From the NCBI RefSeq assembly GCF_001949145.1, contig NW_019091371.1:486421-550420 (forward strand): 64,000 bases of DNA, in the 5' to 3' direction. Both the position numbers and the translations under genes were made by a program. This document shows positions 27,001 to 42,000 of the stretch, in pieces (position 1 is the first letter of the stretch; every line of letters begins with the position of its first letter). Under the pieces are notes generated by a model. It was not told the DNA's origin, ran no database searches, and saw only the letters and a program-made list of their open reading frames with translations. The DNA comes from Acanthaster planci. Its lineage: Eukaryota; Echinodermata; Asteroidea; Valvatida; Acanthasteridae.

Positions 27001-30000
27001 CACAGTATATGTCTATCAACGAATTTTACCTCTCCTGTAACAGTTTATGATCCCTTAATGAAATGCATCAAAATATGTTAGGATAACAAACAATGTCCAT
27101 GTTACAAGATTTGGGTAAAACATACAAACAGAACATTTGCCAAATACTTTCAATCTTGAGTTCCCCATAATTCTTGCAACTTCCCTATCTTGGTGCAGAA
27201 CACTAAAATGTCCAACAATGCAATGCTAGGATTCCCCAATCCCCATGGACATAAAATTGGCAGAACAAGGTAAGAGAATGGTGTAGTCATGCCTTCCCAA
27301 CATCACCTAATGTCTGCCCACATGTACACTGTATACAAGATGGTCCAAGGACTGGTGCCACATGTATTACACATAGCCAGCCAGTGTAAACAACCAGCTG
27401 GGTGAAGCTGACAATGCCAAAATGATGGGATCTTTACAGACTGATGGAACTGCCCCCTCCAGGGTAATCAGTGATCCCTATACATACACTGACATTCACC
27501 TGTACAACAGCTCAATCAATGATTCAATGATCCTGCTACGCACACAATGCGTCTGCTTGTGATCCCCAACGATGTCATCCAACACAAAACAAACAGTTCA
27601 TGGCCCATGTACGGGTAGCTCAGCACAGGGTAACACCAAATGCAGTGACTGCACACACTATGTCCATTCTTACCGCACTGGTTCTGCATATATATACATT
27701 TACACACATACAATAATCCTACACGCAGAACATCACAGTAAATACTGTTTTCATGTGCTATTATAGACGTATTGAGAGTGCACTACATGTACAATGGCGA
27801 ACTGTGTGCATACATGTATGCACACACTATGCATACTGCATGTGTGCTGTGCCTATTAGTATGTACACAAACGTTTCAAAGTACACTTGAAAATGTGGCA
27901 TCCTGAACTTGCGGGTCAAGGGATAATATGATGACTTCCTGTTGAAAGAAAGCAATCCTGAAATCATATTCTTTTTGGCTGTAGCAACTGAAAAACACAG
28001 ACAACTTGATCAGTACAACTTCTTATCATAATTGCAACTTCAAAGTCTCTTTCAAACTGATTCAAACGGATGCTTACATGGAAGATAAAAAGACAGAAAG
28101 ACTGTGTATTTAAAGGGAAACAGAAAACTGCCGTAAATGCCTAACATTTATAAACACTGAATAGATTTGGGTACTTGTGACAAACTCAAGAGCAAAAAAT
28201 CATGAGATCATATCCATTTTAAGCCAAAGTCTCTCTTCATGACTTTGTAATTGATATCACTCCCTTAATAATGGCTAATTAGAAGCAGTAGATTGAATTA
28301 CATCAGGATATTCATAACTTGAATTAGCAAAGGCAATATGCAGAAATAAGAGCCATTTAACAGACTGTCTCTCAAGCTCAACCTACCGGTATCATGGTGT
28401 CTGTTCTCATGCTACTCTATGACTGAGGAATGACACTGAATTTCACTCTGTGATAAAATCAACAGCGTAGTGTATTTAAATCATTTTTCTCCTCCAGCTA
28501 CATGTAAATGAAAACATTCATTGGTGGTTAAGTTTAGAAAAAGACCGTAATTTGGTACAAAGACCTCTTGCAATAGAGACATACATGTACACACTGTCAC
28601 ACAGGTTACATGCCGGTAATACGTGTACTGGATTTTACCAAGTCTTGCACACTTTAATTTAATTGACCTAGAAATTATGTGCACAGTTTGTAAAAAACAA
28701 ATATGACATTTGTGTCTTTAAGGTGCCATCTGTTAAAAGTATTAGATAAAGTGCCTCTATTGGAATTACTCAAAACACATTGGATAAACTTGATATACAT
28801 GGAGTGAGACATGCTTTTCAAGTTTATTGATAGTAAATCGTGACTCAAACATTTGAATTAAGAAGTAAAAAAAAAAAGAATGAAAATAACCAACTTGAAC
28901 AAAATGGTCTAGGGCTTGGAAGGCAAACAGCATCACATGTGGAGCTTGATGTGCAATTTCTGTTGCCAAACACACTTATACAGTGCATGTCAACACAATT
29001 TTATCTAACCAACTGTTCTGGATTATAGTTTGGTTTGTAAATACCCACCAGTTGGTGACAGGAACCCAGTGATCTTAACCCTAACCTCCCTCAATCCCCC
29101 AAAATCCTCCAGGTCAGGCTAGCCCCAGAAAATAATACTTTTGGCAATCCTCTTGAATACAGTTCCCAGTCCACTTCAATTCTGTGTTTTCGCAGTACTG
29201 TCCAAAGGACTTCACATCAGTGAAGTACATGTACGGTACATGTACATTGGACGGAAGAGGGAGATTACAGTGTCATACACTTCTACGATCAAGACTCAAT
29301 TAACAGGCTAAGAAAAACCAAATCTTACTTGGTCTTTTTTTAGTTACACAATGGTCACAATGCGATTACCCCGACGGCTGCAATTCACAACATATGTGTA
29401 CCAGTACAGATACAAAAAATGTACTTTGAGAAAATTTAAACTTGAATCTTACTGATGCACAGTGATTATCTTAGTGATGTCACTTTCCACCATTTTTGTC
29501 ACTTCCATATTCAGATGTTCCCCATGGTATCATTAAGTATCAACTGTATTATGGGTGATTCTAGCCAACACTGACCATAAGCAGTCCTATATTACTACAA
29601 TATAAATATCAGCAAAGCCCAATCACATCAATCATGCTAAATCAAAATTACTGGACTGAATTGCAAAGAACTAGCTAGCTACCTCTGGTGGTTTCTACAC
29701 ACATCAGCCAATAACGGATTGCGCTCCTATACCAGTACATGGCTTGCATCAGTTTCCGCTGCTGTTCAAACAAATGCTAGCCAGGCTTCATTCTCAAAAT
29801 GATTTTCATTTTCCTTGTCTTGGATGAATTCCAAAATGTGATCAACTAAAGATGAACCTGTACCTTGCTATTATGGCCGTCATCAGGAGGATGTGTAATT
29901 ACAAACACCATCTGCTAACTGCATTTTGTTAGCTCTAGACACATACATGTAGCTGTCTCACGTTCAGATATAAATTCATTTTAACCTCTTTGTTTTAAAG

Positions 30001-33000
30001 CAGTGAATCTAATGATTAGTCAATAACATGCATAGTACAAATCCCCACAATGGTGCTAACTATAACACTAGACTCCATACACAGTTACACCCACACATTA
30101 AACAAAAAGCATATCATTTATATATTTAAACACTTAACAATATTTTCAGGATACATGTCAAGGTATACATACTTGTAAAGGTACTGGGATATTTATTTAT
30201 TTACTTCAATGAAGAGATTCTAATTTAACCAATACGTGCTATCAGCATGAATCGGGTAAAGAATGACTTGATATCAAGTTTATTGTCTTCTAGTGGATAC
30301 AAACACCATACGTTAGTGGAGGGATCTTTTTGTGAAAGAATAACATAAAAGATGTGATTCACTCAAACCCAGATGCAACCAAATTTTCTGCAAATGAGCC
30401 TTCTAAATTTTTAACATACTTGGTAATTCACATCTCCTCTGATCATTCTGTTTCAGCATGATCCAAGTTTCCACTTTTGGTTTGCCAAAAGTGGCAAAAA
30501 AGTCAGACATCCGATTGTACCTTTCCTTAGAATTTTAATGTTTTAAAAAATCCTTCGCCAAGAAAGGACTTTTTTTCAGTTTCAGATATTGTTTAAAAAT
30601 TCAAATGCAGAGAGTGGACCATTTTTTATTTGCTTAAGAAATTCAGATTTTAGTCCCAACACTAGTAAAACCTTAAAGTACAAAAAATAAAAAACATGCA
30701 ACACCAATAATACTAATGAAATGTTGTTTTGACACAGTACTAATGCTGAGGATTTGTTTGAATGTTACTGGTAGCACTCTATGCTTATTCACAATCAAGT
30801 CTCATAGATCAGACAGTATCCAACACCTTGGATCTCACAAATGCAATAGAAATTACTCACACTGTTGTAGTCTCAATGTCAAAAGCCACTCGTGTTTTAT
30901 AATCTTCACATCCGCGCAGGTATATGAGTACATACTTGTAAAAGGTTTATCCAACTGGTAATAATGTGCACACATGCTGAAATGACAGGCAAACTTAATG
31001 ACAGACAAAACTACATACATATGTACAACATGTGTACCATACCGCAATGAATTGGGGTACATTAATGTTATGTAGTAATAAACTACATACATTTAATGCC
31101 ACAAAAGGAACTACATTTATGAGTGTTTTCGAAATGAGCGGATTCGGCTTAAGACTTCAGTTCCTTCACATACATGTACATGTACATGTATGTGAAGGTG
31201 AATTGTACAGGTTTTTAACAACACCTGCCAAGTAAGGCAAAGTGTTCTAACGGAAGGGGAGGGAGGATGATTGAACAGCCAGACAGGCAGACTTCTCTCC
31301 ATTCAACATGTGGCCAAAGACATTGGAGGTCCTTCAGTCTCAAGGGATTGGAAAGAAACAGGTGTGGGTATGAACATGTAGGTATTGGGTCACCATCCAA
31401 CCTTTCCCATCCCCAGGCGGGAAAGGCCGCAAAGTAGCACTGTCAATAAACACATCCCATGTACATGTACATTTACAATAAATTGAGCTGTCAAACTCCC
31501 ATGTATTTGTGTCATCATCTGTTCCATTTATTACTGTTGATGCTGAGTAGTTAAGGCACATGTGCCAATAGTTGTATATGTACCAGTTCAGGTGTCTATG
31601 AAGAATATTTGCGGTACCGCTACATTGTCAACTACAGGTTGCTGGTTAATAGCTGAGTCTTTCATCAATATGCTAACAACATTCTGACATCTGGCGGTAA
31701 TTAGGAGCACTGGTACTAATACATACTCAGTTATCAAATGCATGCTCAGCTACAGGCCATATCAAAAATATGGGAAACCCAGATTCAACCACAATTTATA
31801 GGAAAACTGCAGATTTCTTTATGAAGCATTATATGTCTCCAGAAAGGCCTGATTGTCTTCTTTCCAATAACACTATGATCACATGCAGTTGTCACGGTTA
31901 ACGAGTAACAATGCATTGTTCACCAGCAGGTGAAATTTGCACGGTGACAAGTTACTAGCAGGTTACACTGTACAGTAGATGATGCACATTTGAATGTGCT
32001 TAGGCTAACACAAACTAGTACTGGCTTTTGAATGTCCCCTGCAAGGATGCATCCACACCTATGTAAAATTTCATCTACACTTCACAGCAATGTAAGCACT
32101 TTACAGTTTCCATCCTTCCTTTTTATAAACCCTGAAGCTCAAAAGCTAATAATAATAATAATGGATATTTATAAAATTAACACATCCATTGTTAAGCAAT
32201 AATTCCCTGGGGTATGTAAAACCATATTGAACTTGGAGGATTGAGGACTGTTAGGGTTACTGGTGAACAAGGTGCTGCATCATTATTACCCCTGCTCACC
32301 GGGCCATTCCTGCAACCATCTGATTTCCATGGGGAGTACTGTACACATGCATACATGTGAGCTTGCTGCTGCCATCTCAAGATGGAGAGAGGCAAGTGGG
32401 AATAATGTGACTTGTACAGGGTACCCTACTGCTGGATTGAACTCACAACTCTACCTGGTACACAGCAGCAGCAGAAAACATGACAGTACCCAAATACGTA
32501 GGGATTGGGTAAGCACAGGTTATTTTTGTATCTCAACACTAAACAGGAGATCAAATGCCAATGCCTATCATCCCCTCCCCAATTAAGACTATGCAGCCTA
32601 CTTGGACACTGTGTATTTCAGCAAGGGGCATGAATATGCAAAATAATTAGACAATTCTACCATGAAAGATAACAGCTTTGGAATGCACTGCAGACCTTCC
32701 CGCTCACATCAACAGCCCTGTCTTGACACAGCAAAGTGAAGTTTGACAACACATAAACCCCACAGGTTACACGCACATGGATGCCGGTCATTAACCCTCA
32801 TGACCCAAAGCCTCTAAAATCAAACGTCTGGGTTTTGTACTGGCACTTCCTTTTTGGATTCTGGTTGACTGATAAATGTAATGCTGGTTTAATGGACTGG
32901 AACATTTAGGATGTAACACCAACAGAAACAAATAATGACGATTTTTAGATAGAACACTTTACACAATGGAAGCAAACAGCAACTGTCAGTAACCCCTCCC

Positions 33001-36000
33001 ATATCACATGGCACAGTTACATACTACCGGTTCTGAATTCAAAGTTAGACAGAGTAACATTGTTTGCACTCAGGGACGACATCCATTTCTGTATGTACAT
33101 ATACTCCCCAACCCAAATAAATGACCACTCTTGTGAATGGTAACTGTACTTGTAACTTGGCTATACACATCTACATGTACAAGATCTCTTAAATAACCCG
33201 TAATTTTTGAAAAAAAAAAAAGTTGACTGTAAACAGAAAGAGAAAGTATCCCTGTGAACTCAAAAGGCTTTGCTAAACGTGATCTCAAGCAGGCCTGACC
33301 TTTTTGTGCAGCAGATATTGGCATTTTCAAAATGAGCCACAAGTTGCCAGAGCAACTTTTGAGTGAAAAGCCTTTCAAAGAATTGCAGTGTGTAAATCAA
33401 TGGGATCCCTCAATCTTTTCACCCCTACATGTACCCAGTACATGTAGGGTAAATTGTCCATCTTCATGCCCTACTGGTGGATACACAAGCACAAAGAGCT
33501 CAGTTTGCTCTGTCTCACATCAAATCTAAAAGAGACTGCCTCAAAATATGGCTTTCAAACTCATTTTGTGGGATTCAGTAAGAAATCAGGAATAAGTATA
33601 CAGGTTGAACTCAGGCAAAATCATGTTAACTTCAAGATGGAAGCAAGATAAACACCTGGAAAGCATATGCATACATACATGTACCTGACTATCTTGGGAC
33701 ATAATTTTCTCTTTAAGCATACACATACACTGTACTTTTCTCTTTCACCCCAACCCCCTCAGGTGTAACATCATGTTGAAATCAGAGGATTTGAAACAGT
33801 TGGGGATAGCTATTGGCAACTGTACATAACACTATTGTACGTCTCTGTATTGCTCCATGCATGTAAAAGAGTTCCACACTACAAAATGACAGACGCTTCA
33901 ACATTACAAGCTTTGACGTTTTTACTGGATGAACATTTCCAATGTTTAGTCTAATCAGCCAAGGTCATGCGTATCCATCTGAGGTTGAAATTAACAATTC
34001 TTCTCTAAGCATAAAATTATATTCTGGAAGGTGTCTTCCATGTTCGCACAAGCAACATGAGAGTATAAAGTTAATGTACATGTACACATTGTGCAGGCAC
34101 GTGTACATACCGGTAGTGTTGTTAAAATATTCACAGGCATGACCATGTTCTTCTCAGACACTAATCATGGTGAAGAAGAGTATAAATGATGCACTTGTCA
34201 TAATCATTTATTAACCCCTCGCGCCGGGAAGCGGCTATAGTCGCCGTAAAAATTGAGATCCTCGGCCCACTTTTCAGCTATTATTCTCGGCCCACGCTCC
34301 AGCGAACACGGTGGAAGAAGGCAGACCCTGGCTCTTGTATATATGGTAATTGGTCTTTGTGCGTAGCCCAGAAATGAAAAGATTGATTTTGCATCACAAT
34401 CACCAGCTTTACAATAGTCCCCACTTTGAAAAGAGGCAACGGGAAAGTGGAAAGGTGAGTAGAGCCTCATGCCTACAAACAATCAGCCTTTTCAATGTGT
34501 AATTCAAAGCTTGCAGAGCACGCAGGGCCACAAACCGAGAATTTGCGGTTTGGCAGGTGGCCTTCGTGGCCAAGCGAGGCTGGAATTCTTTGAGTTGACT
34601 TTCGGGAAAACTTCTTGTCGTCAAGGGGTTAAAGACCAACTCTGATGATTTTAAAAGTTTTGAAAATAAACTATTGTTGTGTTTAGTGTAAAATAACTCA
34701 TATATTTATTACAAAATCGTGTCTGTATTGCATCTGTATTTTTGAAATTTTGCCGAATTTGTTGAACGGCGTCTTTTGAGTTTTATAAAAAATTTCCACA
34801 ATCTGACTGCTCGTGGTGCTGTTGAGAAACCAAATTTGTATGATGTGATACCGGAAAAAACATTAAAACTGGTATCTGCGACACGACTGGTTCCGCTACG
34901 AGCGTACATGTACATAAACATGGAGCTACATGTGCATGCACCACGTACTGGGGATCGATCTGCATGCCGGGCCTAATGTGCCACATTATCTCTTTTCCGT
35001 TGTGAGTTTGTGCTCCTTTCTTCATGGTTTACAGTAACGCCGAAATCATACATGTATATCATTTGTGGATGTATATTACTAGAAATTCTGCCAAAGAACC
35101 GGGATTGAAATTCTTTGAGTTCTTGAAGAATGAGAGCATTCTTCAAGTTCATTCTGTCGTCCACGGCTATGCATGCTGTGCCAGCACTGTGGTATTTCTT
35201 CTCCATGGCAATACATCACAGAAATCAATATTTATTAGATGCTAATAAGTTGTGCCAACACATCCATTTTTACAATACCGGATTGGACTCGCAGGAAAAA
35301 TGGGCACAAAAACTGTGTTTTATTAACACGAAAAACGTGCACTGCAAGGGAAAGATTGATAAGTGCCACTTTTATTAGACTTGGCTCTTCTGAATAGGAT
35401 TCAATATGTGCAAAATCAGCATCATTGGAGTTGGTCATTTCAGGGGAAGGTTATATTACACACACACACCACCAGTTTACAGTACGTGTACACAAGTCCT
35501 GCACATAAAGGAAAGAAACTAAATAGACAAGTTGTGGACAAACGGCTAATTCACTACATATATACCTGTATCAGTAAGATGAACTGATCCAAATGTTTCA
35601 AGGTACATCTACATAAATATGTTTCTGGCCCACTTTTTTTTAAAAACACTTTTAAAGCCTTCGGGAACTTTGTTACATGTACCTCATATGATGGAGTCCC
35701 CTGCCAATGGCTCAGTGTTCACAACAGGCAAGATTTACACTGTTCTTGCTTATAAGAATTGAAACATTTGCATACACATGTCCATGTAGTTACCGGTACT
35801 CCAAATGCAGTTACTGAGATGGCTGCACACAGCACTACTGTATGCACCTACCAATACTTGTGCAGTAAGCCTACATTCCTAGTTCAAGGCTAGGATGTGA
35901 TACTGATGTAGCTCCCTCTTGAGTTGGGAAGCGGAACAGTGTCACAGCATGAACCACAAAGATGGAGTGGCAATCCATGGAATCCAATGTGACACATACG

Positions 36001-39000
36001 GTCCAATGCCCGATAATGTACACATACATAAATTTACGTGTTCATAGTACAAGATCAAGGAGCCATGATGACAGTCCGGTACTGCCTAATTGTAGTGTGC
36101 ATGAATCAAGTGACAACCTAACTCTGGGTTCATACCACTGCATTGAAGAACGTAGAACCTGTACTGAGTGATCCCATTCAAGTTTATCAGGCCAATAAAT
36201 CAAGGGGGCAGCAAAATTGCTGTCACATGTTCCCTCAATCAGTGTCATCTCGACTGTAAATCTGGTTTAAAGATCCAACTGGCACAGACATATTTTCCTT
36301 TAAAAGAATGGCTCTTTGTGGTGCTCTGCAGTGAAGGGTTTTCTGTATCGCTGATGAATTTACATTGATACTTAGGCAAAAATTGCCGCATTCACATTGC
36401 ACTAAAAACTGTTTTGTTACTACAAGTGTTTCTTTCATACATCTGCACTTGCATGCAGATTACTTGCAAGCCGCAACTCGCATAAAGTCCTGTGGCTACT
36501 TAAACCCTACAGAGGCTTGTCTTCACAGAATAAAACAATTGTGCCCTCCAGATCCAATAAGCCTTTTGCCAGTTAACTTTGACCCAAATCTGGTACACTG
36601 AGTTCTTTTAATTCATGTGAACATAACAACGTGAATTCTCCTTACTAAAACCACGGTTGCTATACCTTGTGATTCGGGGCAAGCTTTCGCTGAGTTACAT
36701 AAGAGACGCCTTGCAACAATACACTGTTCTCAATGGATAACAAGGGCATAAAGGAATCAGTCCATTCCAGAGATGGTGGTTGCTATGCGAAAGCTTGCTC
36801 CGAATCACGAGGTATAGCAACAGTGTCTTCAGTCTGGGGGAATTCAAATCGTTATGTTTATGTGCAGTCAGATAACTCAGTGCACCAGATATTATTCAAA
36901 TTGAACTCGCAAATGGCTTATTGACCTTATAATCTGACACTGGATGTGACTTCAGGGGAAGCATGAAATTCTGTCTTCTTAAACTGAAAAGTCAGCCATT
37001 TTGCATCTCTGATGTTGTAAGTAAATTATGGTATAGGGTATGTACACAGGAACCAATAGAGGTCATACTAATCTGTCCTCACCATTACCTGTGATCAAGT
37101 TATAAGTTTTACATGACAGCGGTCATTCCTAAAACTGACAATGTAATTCTTCTGTGACCTGGTTGGCCCTACAGAAGTTAATGGTGCAGAAGGTAAAACA
37201 AACAAAAAAGGTGATCACCACTTTACAACGTTGACAGTTTACCTGCCATCCACACTGGATTTACATGTAATTTTGTCAAATTGACAACTATCTCTGAATG
37301 TTAACTACCAAAAGTTAAACGCTAACACGGCTAATGAAACACTTTTCACAAAAAAATGACCCTGGGATTAGAAAAGCTCCCCCCTCATTTTTTCAAATTT
37401 TGAGGCTGACAAAGTTGAACACTGAAGCTTCTGCCTAATATGAAATCACTGTTTTCCCAATACAAACAGCCGCATATGCATAAAAAATCGGTAAGGCTCT
37501 ACAACGCCCTTACAGAGAACAGCATGAAGGAATAAAAGATAATGAGATACGAGAGCACTTTTCAAGGAGAGTAATAAAACCCTCTAGATAACATGGGCCC
37601 TTTAACCACCCCACATCAAAGGATGTGTAAACCTCCTAGGATTTATATCCATGAATTTCACATGGAGCACATGTACTTGTACATGTAATTACTTTCTTAC
37701 AATACCTATTCAAAGCAACCATAATAAGCATGCCCTCAATACTCATGCTCCAACAGGTTGTGGTTTTCAGTCAGCGCGCAGCACCTGTAAAAGCTGCTCC
37801 TTTCATTTGCTATGTATGCACGGCTGTCTGAATCATGCATATGTAATGAGCTATGTAGTGGACTTTTCAACAGTGTATACCACCTTGTGTTACCTTTAAG
37901 AATGGAATATCTTTACATAAATCAACAGTTAAGATATCTGTCTCATGTATTTTGTAAAAATATAAATATTTGCAGTCTCTTTTGAAGGATATTAGCCGGA
38001 AAACGTAGGCTTTCATGTGTAAAAAGGAGGGTACAAAAAAACTGGTTTTAGTGGATCCAAATCTGGGCCGGCAGAATCTTGTTGAGGGCAGAAAGGTAGA
38101 TATGTCATATATCCAGCCAAACAATAAGTTTTTACTTTTCAAGTCGATGCGAAACATTCAAGTGCACCCAAAATATTTCATTATCACAGATTTAGACTTC
38201 GTGAGATTAACTGAGAAAACTGTTGTATGTGTTTCATGAAAAACTATTGGTGATAGGTTGATTGACATATTCTCTCTAATACTGGCCAATCAAATGACAT
38301 CAGAGATACGCGTAAATGTGTGTGACCAAAATCGGGAACCCAGACTTTGCATTGAAGGAAACCTAGTGTTGGTCGTTTAATAGGGAACCAGACTTACCAT
38401 TCGTCTCGCAAAAATATAAATACTGCCAGGATTGCCGAGTGAGTAGTGCATAAAACTTTAAATAAAACTTTTTATTGGCCCGGCAGTGAAAATGTTGGTA
38501 TTAAATGGATGATTAATCCTTTTCCTGAAGAATTGTAAGTCCCAATTTTATCCAGTTATTGCAAAACAGTCAGGTGCACTTAATAAAGAGGAGGCCTGCG
38601 ATTTTCATGAAAAACACTGAGCAAGTTTGCGTCCAAATATTATGCAAGTAGGGAATCTTCTCCGCTATTCAAGCGCTCAAAGGACCAGCCTATACTGAGA
38701 CGTTTATTTCTAAATACACTGTACAACCCGAAGTCCTCATGACATTTGGTCCAATCAAAATGTTTTAAATGAACAAACCAATTGACCTTTTTACGAATAA
38801 ATTCAAAATAATATGTACATGCTGAACAGCAGAGCATAAAGTGGGCATAAAGTGGCTCACTGAAACTACAAATGGATACAAACTTCCTGGTCATTTTCTT
38901 TAAAGTTCTGTTTTCCCTTCTTTGTTTAGCAAATCCTCTCAAATAATTTATAACACCTATTTCTTCCTATTCTAAGCACCTTGCGAGTTTTTGTTTGCAT

Positions 39001-42000
39001 GGCAGAAAAAAAAGCTTACATTTAGCACAAAAACATGTTACTTCTGTGTTCAGGCTGACATCACCTTCCCCCCCCCATATACCAAAAATGGAGAGGGGGG
39101 GGGGAACGAAGGCCCAAACAAGGACAAGGGCAGAACCAGGGGTCTGGAGATAAAGCAAACTTAAAGCTCCTCTCTTTTTAGTGAATGTAATGTGAGTTGG
39201 AAGCCACCTCTTTGACAATGAAGAGGAATTTATCATTTTTCTAAAACATACATGTAGACTGAATCCCAAGAAAAGAGAAAAGTTGTTATGAGTGCATTGT
39301 ATCAAAAGGAGGTGAAAACTGGCTATGTGAGTCATTTTACCAGTATCTAAAATGTGAACAAATAAGGAATCATGACCTTCAATTTAAATCATAATCCAGC
39401 ATGAACTCTACTTTTCATTTTAAAAAATGGAAAAGACTTCTCCCCTGAGGAAAAACGAATGTTACAGGTGCATATAACCACTCCATGTTTCTAAACTCCT
39501 CAGTTAATTTCATTAAACATTTTTAAACAACTTTAAATCTCAAAACAGAAATAAAGGGATATAAAATAGAAGAATGAAATACTGGTGGTAGTTGGGGTCA
39601 AAAATAAACTAAAAGGAGTGACAATTAGGCACTGAATCTGTCAAAGCAATGCGGCTGACACATTTCATTTTGCACACTAGCAAAAATGACAGCCAGGTTG
39701 CCCAGCCAATGCAGGCCAAGCCCAGGCTAGTACCACACTGAAAATCAAGCTGAAATATGTGTCGGCCACTCACACTCTTCCTCTTTTTTTCTAAGATATT
39801 TCCAACCCTAACCTAAAAAAAAAAAAAAGATAACACTGGTTTCTTAAAACTGTACTGGAAATTCTTCAAAAAGTCACTTGCTTCCTTTGAAAAATTGTAA
39901 CTTCCAGAAAACTTTGCAGAGTAATTTTGCAAATCTTCTACATGAAGTTCAATAAGCATACCAAAGCACAGTTATGCAAATCACTTAAGTAAGAATTATT
40001 ATAACTGCATAATGTCATTGTGGGCTCTAGGAACCAAGGAGGAAGCAGTCTTAGGCTTTTCTCCAGGGACTGTAAGCCATGCACCATAAACATTTTGACA
40101 GGAAAAAGATGCCAACCAAGATAATTAGGGCAATAAAGTTATTTCAGGGAGTGCAAAAAAGTTGGAAAACCTATTTAAATTGAGAAAATATGGTATCACG
40201 TCTGTTTGTTGCAGATTACAGTCGAAGAGGACTTAACCAACAAAATCTTCCTTGTCCTTTTTTGTAAGTGGAATAACAAACAAAATATTTGTTTACCACC
40301 TGAAAACAATCGGTCTGAATTTTGTTGTATGACTAGTTTGATTCAGTTTGACAAACATACTATTAAAGTTGTGACAGGTCACAGTTGCCTTGTGGCATGT
40401 AAGTGACAGTGGCATTGCCAACCTTCCAGAAACGATCAAGGCTGTAGATGGGTGGACAATGGACAGCTATCAGCTGAGTCATTAAGCTAGGTTGAAGCTT
40501 GCTGATTCCTGGTATATTAAACTGGAGGTCAAGATGTACATATAAGCTGAGTATGCACATACATTTTATATTCACTACCCGACCAATCGGTCCAAAGCCT
40601 ACAACATGAATGTTCCAACAGAGTCTAAGTTCCATCTGCAGAGACAAAACGGTTGAAGCAGTCATCTCATGATCCTTATATTTGTCCTTACCTGGCCCTC
40701 ACATGCCAGAGTACTACAGTAAACCTGGGGTCAGTGCCACAAAGCTGCTATGCAGAAAATACTGATAAATGGATTAATGTGCTGAGCTGACAAGGTCACA
40801 ATAAAATACAATACCTGACATATTGGCAGGGGGGGCATTACTACCCTATTCTTTACGTAGCAAATCCAATCAAACACAGAAAAACACAGCAAGCAAAATC
40901 TGCCAAAAACAATGTAAGGTCTTGAAATTCACAATGAAAATTTTTGCAAGTTAATTCAAAATACATGCACCTAATTCCTCTTTTTGTGGGGGGGGTGAGT
41001 GTGCATTTTTTGCTGACCTGTCTTGGAAAATTCGCACTGCGCATGAACAGTGTCTGAGTTTTGCAAATTGGTATCAGAATTAGCACGAAGAGTTACTATA
41101 AACTCTTAAAGGCTCAACTCCTGAAAAAAAAGACAATGCAGCCCCCCTGGCTCTTTAAGCTTAAATGAAGCAAAATATGTCAGAGAGATGTTATAAAACA
41201 AACACTGACTGCTTTATTTTGTGGTATAGTAAAAAACTAGCCTCTCTTGGTGATCCCTGGATCACTTTATTGAAAGGCTTGTTTTTATTACATCATTTGA
41301 AGCAGTCAATATTTGTATAGATGACCATGTACATACTTGCACATAATGCACACTGACAATGACTAAAACACTGTCAGTAGGAAGCTTCTCCGATCTTGCC
41401 CAATCCAACAATGTGTAGTAAACCAATTCGCAAATTCTTTGAGCTTCAAATTGGGAATGTCAAACTCCATATGAAGAAACTGTGGTAGGGCAGTGTAGTC
41501 CTGAATTCACTGAGATACTATACAAACCAAATGTCGGTGTTTAAAGGGTTTGAAGACACAGGGGTTAACCTGATCATAACACCGAGTACAAGATTATCTT
41601 GACAGCCTATCACAGCAGTCTGTGCTGCAGCATTTGCTCCTCTGGTATTTCTCAATGCCACAATCTTAAGTCCATCTCCTGGTGGTTCCTGTCTCTCTTC
41701 TTCCTGTAAGACTTACCCATGTGCCTTTCTAGCGCTTGTGGCTTGACAACTTGACTGCACTGTTCACAGACCACCAGGTAGAATTCATCTTGTGTTGGGC
41801 AGATACCAAACACATTTGCATCTGAGACTGTGAGTTAAGGAAGACACCAGCTAATGGGGCAGCAACTAACAAATGAAACAATAGAAAGAAGCATTCCAAC
41901 TTGAATTCAAAGAGACATGTATGCAAGTGTTAAATCTCAAATTATCCACTGTTTTCTGTTGACTATGCAATCCCAAACTCATGCTGTGAATTAAAAGAGC

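Larger units (their letters stand above)
17562..41716 (-). other. ataxin-7 intron 3 (about 24 kb), repeat-bearing
   Basis: This is the largest intron and splits the zinc finger. It includes a 682-base gap, the hAT-like element at 19309-21145, the 89-bp minisatellite at 23344-23915, the 36-bp palindrome at 31163-31198, the piggyBac-like element at 34211-34632 and an inverted-repeat element at 36555-36923. Much of 21.2-34 kb is TACATG/CATGTA-rich. All ORFs are short and lack family features. Confidence 0.75.
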
